A stretch of 25,053 nucleotides of DNA from a virus. The stretch covers positions 1 to 25,053 of IMG/VR virus record IMGVR_UViG_3300044617_000206. One strand, written 5' to 3'. This document shows positions 7,401 through 14,234 of this stretch, piece by piece (the first letter of the stretch is position 1; each line of letters begins with the position of its first letter). The notes under the pieces were generated by a model. It saw nothing but the letters and a program-made list of their open reading frames with translations. It had not been told where the DNA came from and ran no database searches. Position numbers and translations under genes: made by a program.

Positions 7401-10400
7401 TTAACCCAACTGATAAAAAGGTTATTCTTGAAAGAGTTGCAGAGGCCGATCCAAAAAATAGGTTTAGCCCTGAGCATCAAAGAAGGCTAAAGCAGGTAGC
7501 AGATGATGCAGCAAAAACAAAGTCTGGTAAGTTAGCACCAACTAATTTTGGACGACTGGTTGCACCGACAACTGGATTTAGTTTTGATGTTCCTGGAGTA
7601 GGTGGACTATATGATGGTCCAAATGGTAAAGTATTTGTAAAGCCAATGATGAGCGAACTAGATGCTCTAGCAGAAAAAAAGGCAACTGACTTTGCAAGAC
7701 AAGTTCATGGTCTTGATACACCAGAGCAAAAAATCAGTACAATAATAGATCCTTCAGATCCAGAAGGAAAAAGAAAGATCATTGTTTTAGAGTCTCCCTA
7801 TGACGAAAGATTTGATGAAAAGAAAATGTCAAAGACATTCAGTAGAGAGCAATACTTTAGACAACTTGTTGCATCAGCAGTTCGTGGAGATAAAGACCTT
7901 AAGATGGGAAATCTTGGAGGCAATACATTAACAGATGTCGGAACTGCTGGAGTATTTGATAAGGCTACATCTACTGGTAAAGACGGAATAAGAAAATTTT
8001 CAAAAAATATGCCATCTCTATACGAAATGGCAGAAAGAAATTTGCAGGGTGTCACTGGTCCACAAGCAAAAAATTCTCCAAACTGGTTTGCTAATGAAAC
8101 TCAGAAAAAAATAAACCAAAAAAATTATACAGCAGATAAATATCATAATGATATGAAAGAAGAAATTAAAAGAATTCAAGCAAATGCAAAAGCATTTGTC
8201 ATGGCAATGCCACTAGATGATCCTCTAAGAGGAGAATATGAAAAGATTCTAAACAGAATAAATGAAGGCGCAGCAGTAAAAGATTGGAGACCTTTATTCC
8301 ACAAGCATCGCTCAATTGCTATAAAGCCTAATGAAGTTAAACTTGAAGAAGATGGGAAAACAAAGAAGCCAAAGTCAGAAAGAAAGCGTGGCAATGTAAA
8401 AACTGGAAGTTCAAAAGATACAAGAATGGTTCCAAAAGATCAATCGTCTGCAATCCGTAATGTTACAAGAGTTCCAGGAAAAGCCGATGCTGCAACTATA
8501 ATAAATCCAGCCTTAGCACAACGTCTTGAAGAAAATAAGATAGAACAATTGGCAAAGAAAAAGGCAATGGCCGAAGCAGACGCAAGAGAAAGATATGGAA
8601 CTAGCAAGCCAACTGCATATGAAAGATCTGTAAGAAGAAAAAACAAAAAAAATGCAACACAGGGAATGCCTTTAGTTGGACAAAATAGAGAAGTAGCCCC
8701 ACCAGTCTCTGCAGTAAATCCAGCCCTAGAACAACGCATGCTAGAAAGAAGAGCAGCAGATGCAGCAAACAAGCAAGCAGCAGCAGAGGCAGATTCAAGA
8801 AATAGATATGGAACGACTACCCCAACTGCAGAACAAAGATCAATAAGAAGATACAACGACAAGAGTCAAAGTAAAGGAAGACCGCTAGTTGCTTTAACTA
8901 AGGAACTTTCGGCACCAGTATCGGTTTTTAGAAAAGCATTAGATAGAGCATCAGAGAGCGTTAAAAAACAAAGCGTAGCAGGAAAAGCGCTTGAAAAGTT
9001 TAGAGCAAAGCAAGACAAGAAGGAAGCAGATAAAAAAGCAGGAACAGCAAAGCCAGGAATGGGAGCGGGAGGCGCTGCTATGGGTATTGCTGGACTTGCA
9101 ATGGTTGGATCAATGCTTCCAGGTGCAGTTGGAGAAATGTCTCAAAAACTTATGATGCCATTAATGGGACTTGCAATGATTCTTCCTATGGTACAAAGCA
9201 AATTTGCAGCCCTTGCACTTGGTATAGGTTTAGTAGTTGCAGCATTTGCATATCAAAGAATGCAATTTGACAAAGCACAAAATGCTGCTCTTGAACTAGG
9301 AAATGCCATGGGTGTTGGAAAAGATTCCATGATGGAACTGTCAAAGTTTGCAGGCAAGGTTTCTGCTGGAGAAGTTATGGACAAGAGAAGAAAAGAAAAG
9401 TTTAATATTCTTCCAATTCAGACTGGTAAAAATACATTCGGACAATCTTTTGTTAGTTCAAAATTAGGAAAAGAAACTATTGCTAATATTGGAAAGGCTG
9501 GAGGAACAGCAAAAACTGTAGACGCTCAATCAGCACAACTACAAAATGCTGTAATGTCTGGCGCAATGACTATGGACCAGGCAAAGTCAGTTGCTGCAAA
9601 CCTAGGAAAAGAACTTGGAGACTATAGTTATGGAATTAAAATAATTGGAAAATTAACAGAACTTTTAGGGCCAAATGGAGAAAACCTAGAAAAGGACCCA
9701 TACAACGTTAGAGTTAAAGCAATGCAGCAAACTCGCACAAGAGTTGAAACTGCAAATAAAAATATGGCAAAGTCTGGTGGTATATTGCAAGATGGCTTTA
9801 GAGGCGTAGGAGGCGTTGCAGCAGGTGCAGGTGCAGGAGCAGCAGCAGGTGCAGCACTTGGAACAGTTGTTCCTGTTATTGGAAATGTTGTTGGAGCAGT
9901 TGCTGGAACAGTAGTCGGTGCAATCGCTGGCGGAATCATGGCCTATAAGGATAGAGCAGTAAGAATTGGAGAGGCTACAGGTGCCTCTGTTGCTATGGAT
10001 AAAATGGCTTTAGAGCAAAATCAAGAAATGCTTGACTCTTTTGAGTTACAAATGGAACAAAAAATAGAACTCCTTAGAACCCAGGGTAAGATAAATGAGG
10101 CTGTTGAATTAGAAAATGATTACTACAAGGATAGAGATAAACTCTTAGCACAGGCAAAAATAACCAAAGACACCATATTGGCTAACTACGATTCAGCAAG
10201 TTTAGATGTTAAAGATGCCTATGAGACTGGAGTTGGAAAGTCAATTACTAAGAAGTATAAAGATACAATTTATGAAGACATGGTTCCTCTTGCAACAGGA
10301 GAAATATCTAGATCTAAGTTAACAGATGAACAGAAAATGTCTCTTAGACTAGACATGGAAAGTGGAGCAATTGATCCTAATCAGATCATTTCATTATTTG

Positions 10401-13400
10401 AAACCTTCAAGGACAAAGCATCTCAAGAGGCAATAATAAATATCTCGTCTACATTTGGCGGAAAATATGCAGCAGAGACTATACAACTTGTTAGAGGTTT
10501 TGGAGACGACCAAGCATTAAAGAAAGAGTACGTCTTGCAACTAAAGAAAATAAAAACTAGCCAAGAAGCAGAAGACTTTCAAGACTTTTTCCGTAGATTA
10601 ACTACATACGACAATGTTATTCCAGCAAAAATTTCTGTTGACTATTTCTTAAAAAATCCAACAATCGCTAAAGAACTTGAAGAAAGAATTGACGAAATAG
10701 AAAATAGCAAGGGAGAAAAGAGCATAACATTCTATGCGGATATAATTGGCGGTAAAGCCCTTGCAGCATTAAACTCAGATGCTGAATATTTTAATAAACT
10801 GGATAAGAATCAGGAAATTATTTATACAACTGCACTTGCCTACCAACTACAACTTGAAGGAGATCCAGACCAGCAAGAAGCATTTAAGGCATGGCAGGCA
10901 GCAAATAGGGGAAAGGGACCTACAGAATATATTAACTTTGCAGCATCAAATGCAAAGGCTGTTACAGTTTCCTCTGGAGATACAACAAAACCAACTGTTA
11001 ATCCTAAAGATAACAAAGAAGGTACTAAGGTGGACTCTTCTCCTTTGGACGAACTTTTAAAGAGATTAAGAGATGTAAGAAAAAATCAAATCAAGGTTAC
11101 AGAAGGCTGGGGAGCATCACAAAAAGCATTAAATAAACTATTTGGCGGTAGCAAGACAATTGAAATATTTAGCGGTATCGAAAATGATATGAGAAAACTG
11201 GGCGCAGGAGAAGACCTAATTGAACTCATTGTTGGTATGGATCCTAAAGAATATGAAAGAAGAAAGAAGTCTCTGTTTGAGTTTGATGAAAAGGGTAACA
11301 TTAAAAAGATTAAAGACAATGCCAGAAGCATAGGAGATGCAATAGCATCTATCAGTCTTGGCGAGTTTGTAAGCGAGCAGGAAAGAATGTCTAAGCAGAT
11401 TGGTAATCAGACCACAGCATTGACTAGGCTTAAGGCAGCAGGAATTGAGGGATCTGTTGCTCTTGAAGCAGTAGCAGATGCTACCTTTGCAGCAGCGATA
11501 GCAAACAAGAAGTTATCTGATAAGCAGATAAAGCAGATAGCAAAGTCTTGGAAAGAAGCAACTGCTAATAAAAAGAACTATGCTGCTGTTCAAACTATAG
11601 AGGCTGAAAAAACTTCTTTACAAGAAAGGGTGGACCTTCTTACAAGAATGACCAGCCTACTTGGAACGTTTAATCAAGAGCAAGTTGATGCAATTCTGTC
11701 AAACGACGCACTAGCCTCATCTTTGGCTAATCTAAAGAACATATCTCCAAACGATCCATCATTTAAGAGTTTCTTGGATTTGCTTGAAAAAACTTTAAAT
11801 AAGAATAGAACTGAACTAAAGATTAAGAAACTAAGTATTGAAGGTCTTCAAAAAATATTTGACGATGGTTTCAATGCTGCAATGGATCAGGCGGATGTAA
11901 AAGAAAAGACACTTAGACTAAAGTTTGAGTCTGATACAAGAGGACTACAAAAGAGTATTGACCTAGCACAAGATGAGATTTCTGGATGGCAATACAATAT
12001 TGATGATCAAGAAGCAATGCTCAGAGCAATTGAAAAGCAAGAGCAAAAAATTAATGACAAGTACGAAGAAAGAATTGATGCTCTTGATCAAGTTGAAAAG
12101 GCTAACAATGCAATATCTGCTCAGCAAAAGGGGCAACTAACACTTGCTGAGGCACTAACTTCTGGTGACATTGCTGCTGCAGCAAGGGCTGCTCAAGAAA
12201 TGAGAGCACAAGAAGCAGCAAATGCAGTTACTAAAGAAAAAGAAGCGCTAGAAAAATCTAGAGAGTATGAACTTTCTAGGGTAAGACAAGACGGCAAAAG
12301 CAGAGAAGATATCGAAAAAGAAATTGAGCGCCTTCAGGATTTGGTTTATGCAAAAGAAGAAATTATAGAAAAGGCACAAGAAGAGATAAGACAAAAAGAA
12401 ATAACCCTTAGAGAAGCAATCCGACCAATCGATATAGAAAGAGCACGTTGGGAGCAAATGCAAAACGACATCGATGTAGCAAGAACCAACAACGCTAAAT
12501 TCCTTAAGTTGATGGCCGATGCTGAGGCAATTGTAAAAGAACTTACAGACAAGTACTGGGCATTAAAACCAGATACAGATCCAATTGTTGGAGCAGGAAC
12601 ACTTGTTCCAGGACCAGGACCAGGACCAGGACCAGGACCAGGACCAGGACCAGGACCAAACCCATGTCCTCCAGGATACTTTATGAATGCAGAAGGAAAA
12701 TGTTATAAGGGCGCTGAAGACACAGATCCAAAACCAAACCCATGTCCTCCAGGATACTTTATGAATGCAGAAGGAAAGTGCTATCCAAGCGGATCTACAG
12801 GAGGCTCTACAGGAGGCTCTACAGGAGGCTCTACGGGAGGTTCTAATGGTGGAACAACACCAGCAGGGTTTAAAGAAACTCCTCCAGACCCATACAAGAA
12901 TACTTGGATGACTATTAATGATCCAACAGCAAGAGGACATGTCAAGGACATGGAAACAAACATTGCTGCAAACATAGTGAGAAACTCTGAACTATTTAAT
13001 CGTGAAGTAAATGCTTTGAAAATAAAAGAAAATGCTGGAGAGGGTGCAGCAATGCACTACAAGAGTCTCAATCAGTTAACAGACCAGATGAATCTTGCCA
13101 AGAAGTATAATACTGGACCAGACTATGCAAAGCAGCAGGCAGAGAACTTGGCAGCAAATAAAGCAGCAGCAGCAAAGAAGGCAGCGGATGAGGCAACACT
13201 AAAGAAGTTTGGCGGTAATGCAGCAGCAGCAAATGCATTTGGTAACTGGCCAATAAAGAAAGCAATGGGTGGCCTTATTCCAAAGATGTTCGCACTTGGA
13301 GGTTTTGCAAAAGGAACTGATACAGTTCCTGCTATGTTAACTCCAGGAGAATTTATTATGAGCAAGTATGCTGTAGATTCTTATGGAGTCGACAACATGA

Positions 13401-13573
13401 GAAAAATCAATAACGGTGAATCTGTTGGCGGGACAGTGTATAATAATACATATACACTAACTGTTAATGCTAAGACAGATGCTAATCCAAATGATATTGC
13501 ACAGGCAGTTATGTCAACAATTAAGAGAGTTGACGATAGAAGAATTAGAGGAGTAGCGCTCAATGGCCGATGA
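4445..13573 (+). CDS. Tail tape measure protein
   Basis: At 3042 residues this is by far the largest protein and sits right after the chaperones. It sets tail length and is probably ejected with the DNA. AGAGGTG (4431-4437) supports the start at 4445. Residues about 146-540 resemble the TP901-type tape measure core (FGKNTQWAGRQLMVGFTVP). Hydrophobic segments lie near 542-577 and 1538-1603, with a glycine-zipper-like stretch near 1788-1834. DTVPAMLTPGE occurs at about 681 and 2959; the second copy is in the usual C-terminal setting. Between them lie a kinase-like segment (1044-1202), two 71-residue repeats (from 1353), a long charged coiled coil (about 2480-2706) and the (GP)8, Cys-motif and (STGG)4 linkers (2723-2799). 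The uninterrupted frame argues against assembly error. The end overlaps the next gene by 11 bases. At roughly 0.15 nm per residue a full tape would span about 450 nm, but the folded insertions suggest a shorter tail. Confidence 0.9.
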   Translation: MADVQSNIHVNIDTSDALASLKLLQRQISAFHTQMAKSGTAASAVAANQAQNLMNSINATGKFQASMRTVTSSTESFTNALEKNKLTSREYFRYTGAATKTFGKLFKSEFDTINKVARERVKDVQTQYIKMGRGANGALQAIAVRPLTLDMKNLGTQTAIAAQRQQLLNQLLKQGSTNLLNFGKNTQWAGRQLMVGFTVPLAMLGSAAAKTFMQLEEQAIRFKRVYGELFTTQEETDAMVKDIQLLANEYTKYGVAVEKTMKMAADAAAQGKMGADLVAQVSEATRLAVLGGVEQEEALLTTISVTNAFGVATEDLAKKIDFLNAVENQTVVSIEDLTIAIPKAGPVVQQLGGDVEDLAFFLTAMKEGGINASEGANALKSGLASLINPSEKASKMLNGLGVNIKGIVEGNQGDVKSTVIDFAKALDTLDPLNRARAIEQLFGKFQFSRLSTLFQNVIGQGTQAERVLTLSKATAEELAILSERELGKIENTTTYKFKKSIEDLKVTLAPVGESFLKALTPIVEFVSKVLDKFNSLGEGGKKFVTILTVALGAIGPIALMTFGLLANGVANIIKLFATMKGAYNRAGSSTQVLGQQTSYLTQEQLEASAVAASLNQVHTTLRQTFTSEASAVNALALAYKNAIAAQVGFTGPVRGGGMKGPPQSKKYSTGVTSVPGSGNQDTVPAMLTPGEAVIPAGAAQDPANKPIIARMVAGQKVQGFNTGTTKVTYNGKEYNAKTARSAQSVREFLNQLVENPDKTLTDPHTGKTFTREQLSHAIDYRSQPGKELSASQIRRSIKRENMSNRSPLIKRLTEVYDEKNAKALSTEREVLEKALKDRGLPPLTESQADDAFKTKKAHLTKDVVDGVKQWRVVNVAPDAGYINQYMNTVEGNLGKDLLKMSDADLTKLGIDRDHLKGFIDGNHPRDAKQLDTFRNIAKYDIGLDEKRKVKKANIYQAHLVDAGLEWRAKEGIGGYKEGGLKSFADLNPTDKKVILERVAEADPKNRFSPEHQRRLKQVADDAAKTKSGKLAPTNFGRLVAPTTGFSFDVPGVGGLYDGPNGKVFVKPMMSELDALAEKKATDFARQVHGLDTPEQKISTIIDPSDPEGKRKIIVLESPYDERFDEKKMSKTFSREQYFRQLVASAVRGDKDLKMGNLGGNTLTDVGTAGVFDKATSTGKDGIRKFSKNMPSLYEMAERNLQGVTGPQAKNSPNWFANETQKKINQKNYTADKYHNDMKEEIKRIQANAKAFVMAMPLDDPLRGEYEKILNRINEGAAVKDWRPLFHKHRSIAIKPNEVKLEEDGKTKKPKSERKRGNVKTGSSKDTRMVPKDQSSAIRNVTRVPGKADAATIINPALAQRLEENKIEQLAKKKAMAEADARERYGTSKPTAYERSVRRKNKKNATQGMPLVGQNREVAPPVSAVNPALEQRMLERRAADAANKQAAAEADSRNRYGTTTPTAEQRSIRRYNDKSQSKGRPLVALTKELSAPVSVFRKALDRASESVKKQSVAGKALEKFRAKQDKKEADKKAGTAKPGMGAGGAAMGIAGLAMVGSMLPGAVGEMSQKLMMPLMGLAMILPMVQSKFAALALGIGLVVAAFAYQRMQFDKAQNAALELGNAMGVGKDSMMELSKFAGKVSAGEVMDKRRKEKFNILPIQTGKNTFGQSFVSSKLGKETIANIGKAGGTAKTVDAQSAQLQNAVMSGAMTMDQAKSVAANLGKELGDYSYGIKIIGKLTELLGPNGENLEKDPYNVRVKAMQQTRTRVETANKNMAKSGGILQDGFRGVGGVAAGAGAGAAAGAALGTVVPVIGNVVGAVAGTVVGAIAGGIMAYKDRAVRIGEATGASVAMDKMALEQNQEMLDSFELQMEQKIELLRTQGKINEAVELENDYYKDRDKLLAQAKITKDTILANYDSASLDVKDAYETGVGKSITKKYKDTIYEDMVPLATGEISRSKLTDEQKMSLRLDMESGAIDPNQIISLFETFKDKASQEAIINISSTFGGKYAAETIQLVRGFGDDQALKKEYVLQLKKIKTSQEAEDFQDFFRRLTTYDNVIPAKISVDYFLKNPTIAKELEERIDEIENSKGEKSITFYADIIGGKALAALNSDAEYFNKLDKNQEIIYTTALAYQLQLEGDPDQQEAFKAWQAANRGKGPTEYINFAASNAKAVTVSSGDTTKPTVNPKDNKEGTKVDSSPLDELLKRLRDVRKNQIKVTEGWGASQKALNKLFGGSKTIEIFSGIENDMRKLGAGEDLIELIVGMDPKEYERRKKSLFEFDEKGNIKKIKDNARSIGDAIASISLGEFVSEQERMSKQIGNQTTALTRLKAAGIEGSVALEAVADATFAAAIANKKLSDKQIKQIAKSWKEATANKKNYAAVQTIEAEKTSLQERVDLLTRMTSLLGTFNQEQVDAILSNDALASSLANLKNISPNDPSFKSFLDLLEKTLNKNRTELKIKKLSIEGLQKIFDDGFNAAMDQADVKEKTLRLKFESDTRGLQKSIDLAQDEISGWQYNIDDQEAMLRAIEKQEQKINDKYEERIDALDQVEKANNAISAQQKGQLTLAEALTSGDIAAAARAAQEMRAQEAANAVTKEKEALEKSREYELSRVRQDGKSREDIEKEIERLQDLVYAKEEIIEKAQEEIRQKEITLREAIRPIDIERARWEQMQNDIDVARTNNAKFLKLMADAEAIVKELTDKYWALKPDTDPIVGAGTLVPGPGPGPGPGPGPGPGPNPCPPGYFMNAEGKCYKGAEDTDPKPNPCPPGYFMNAEGKCYPSGSTGGSTGGSTGGSTGGSNGGTTPAGFKETPPDPYKNTWMTINDPTARGHVKDMETNIAANIVRNSELFNREVNALKIKENAGEGAAMHYKSLNQLTDQMNLAKKYNTGPDYAKQQAENLAANKAAAAKKAADEATLKKFGGNAAAANAFGNWPIKKAMGGLIPKMFALGGFAKGTDTVPAMLTPGEFIMSKYAVDSYGVDNMRKINNGESVGGTVYNNTYTLTVNAKTDANPNDIAQAVMSTIKRVDDRRIRGVALNGR
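7574..8050 (+). other. Kinase-like segment within the tape measure protein
   Basis: Residues about 1044-1202 of the tape measure protein look like a compact protein-kinase-like fold. A glycine-containing strand pair (VPGVGGLYDGPNGKVFVKP) ends in a candidate ATP-contact Lys1066, followed by a helix with ALAEKKATDFARQVHGL that could supply the partner Glu. After a strand region comes GDKDLKMGNLGG, in which D1151-L-K-x-x-N1156 matches the kinase catalytic loop DLKxxN. A metal-binding Asp could be D1164 (in DVG) or D1172 (in VFDKA); the second has the more usual spacing. The pattern is closest to HipA, actin-fragmin or lipid-kinase relatives. Activity is unproven, and this is a motif reading, not an alignment. 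Confidence 0.4.
8501..8923 (+). repeat. Two 71-residue tandem repeats in the tape measure protein
   Basis: Two adjacent units start at residues 1353 and 1424. Each begins NPAL-x-QR, continues through an Ala/Glu/Lys-rich helix (AEAD-x-R-x-RYGT), then PTA-x-x-RS-x-RR, a PLV element and APPVS or SAPVS. The DNA has diverged well beyond the protein pattern, so the duplication is not recent. The units are basic and likely helical; their role is unknown. Confidence 0.75.
12611..12658 (+). repeat. (Gly-Pro)8 hexanucleotide repeat
   Basis: Eight exact copies of ggacca encode (GP)8 at residues 2723-2738 of the tape measure protein. It is in frame and forms a stiff, extended linker after the coiled coil. 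Perfect DNA identity between units suggests slippage and probable copy-number variation between related phages. Confidence 0.95.
12659..12784 (+). repeat. Duplicated Cys-containing motif (NPCPPGYFMNAEGKCY)
   Basis: Two 48-base units (12659-12706 and 12737-12784) differ at two silent positions and encode the same 16 residues, with a period of 26 residues. Each unit carries two cysteines (2741 and 2753; 2767 and 2779) that could form a disulfide or bind metal. CPPGY-like repeats separated by Pro/Gly linkers also occur in surface and phage structural proteins. The near identity points to a recent duplication. Confidence 0.9.
12794..12841 (+). repeat. (Ser-Thr-Gly-Gly)4 12-base repeat
   Basis: Four 12-base units encode (STGG)4 at residues 2784-2799 of the tape measure protein, a flexible linker right after the Cys motifs. 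Units are almost identical (last one differs by two bases), consistent with slippage. Confidence 0.95.
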
Positions 13574-14234
13574 AGAAATAGATCCTAGGGTAACCTACAT
13601 GAAAGGTCGTAAAAAGTATAGACGGCCAAGTGGTATGTTGTGGTCAGAAAACTCTGGCACACTTGTAGAAGACCCTGCAAGTACAACAGTCCCAAAGAAA
13701 AAGATATACATACCAAATGGTTTTGAGATAGGAGTATATCCAGAAAGCGTTGAAGATCAAACATTGCTAGATCAATTCTTATTAATAACAGACGACAATA
13801 GACAGCCACTTGAATTCTCAGAAGAAAGAATTGAGAAGCGTGAAAGAATGATTAATGGCCGTATGAGGTCATATCATATTGCAGACAAGATTACATTAAC
13901 CACAAGTTGGAACATGATTCCTTCTAGATCACATGCAAACATTCCAACCTTCAATACTGCTACGGGAATATCTCCATATAAGTCTTATACCTCAGATGGC
14001 GGTGCTGGCGGAGCAGATATGCTTGAGTGGTACGATGCACACAAGGGATCTTTTTGGGTATTTCTTGCTTATGATAGAAAAGGAATTTTTAAGGGAACCC
14101 CAGAACCATATGACCACCTTCAACAATATAACCAACTGATTGAAATGTTTATTAGTGATTTTTCATACTCTGTTGAAAAACGAGGAACAAATTTTGACTT
14201 CTGGAATGTCTCAATAAGTCTGGAAGAGGTATAA
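13563..14234 (+). CDS. Distal tail-like / minor tail protein
   Basis: The 223-residue protein starts inside the end of the tape measure gene (11-base overlap). A distal tail protein, which caps the tube below the tape measure and connects to the hub, is the usual product at this place. The sequence is beta-rich in its second half (DKITLTTSWNMIPS; GSFWVFLAYDRKG; FISDFSYSVEKRG; FDFWNVSISLEEV), as in Dit N-terminal domains, and the last strands end at the C-terminus. The N-terminal 40 residues are basic and polar (YMKGRKKYRRPSGMLW). No catalytic motif is visible. The stop overlaps the next start as TAATG. The structural role is secure from context; equating it with Dit is inference. Confidence 0.55.
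   Translation: MADEEIDPRVTYMKGRKKYRRPSGMLWSENSGTLVEDPASTTVPKKKIYIPNGFEIGVYPESVEDQTLLDQFLLITDDNRQPLEFSEERIEKRERMINGRMRSYHIADKITLTTSWNMIPSRSHANIPTFNTATGISPYKSYTSDGGAGGADMLEWYDAHKGSFWVFLAYDRKGIFKGTPEPYDHLQQYNQLIEMFISDFSYSVEKRGTNFDFWNVSISLEEV

Noticed and set aside
8440-8862. Minus-strand open frame of 140 residues in the tape measure gene
   Set aside because: It lies opposite the Ala/Glu/Lys-rich repeats and consists of Ser, Ala, Leu and Phe runs expected from the complement; no other support.
10779-11060. Plus-strand open frame of 93 residues in another frame of the tape measure gene
   Set aside because: No ribosome-binding site, Leu/Ile/Gln-rich content typical of an AT-rich shadow frame, wholly inside the tape measure gene.
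12611-12841. CRISPR-like or satellite array
   Set aside because: The repeats are in frame, of 6 and 12 bases, encode plausible protein linkers and have no spacers.
12563-12940. Minus-strand frame with many Cys, Ser and Trp repeats
   Set aside because: It is the complement of the (GP)8 and STGG repeats and thus a product of low-complexity DNA.
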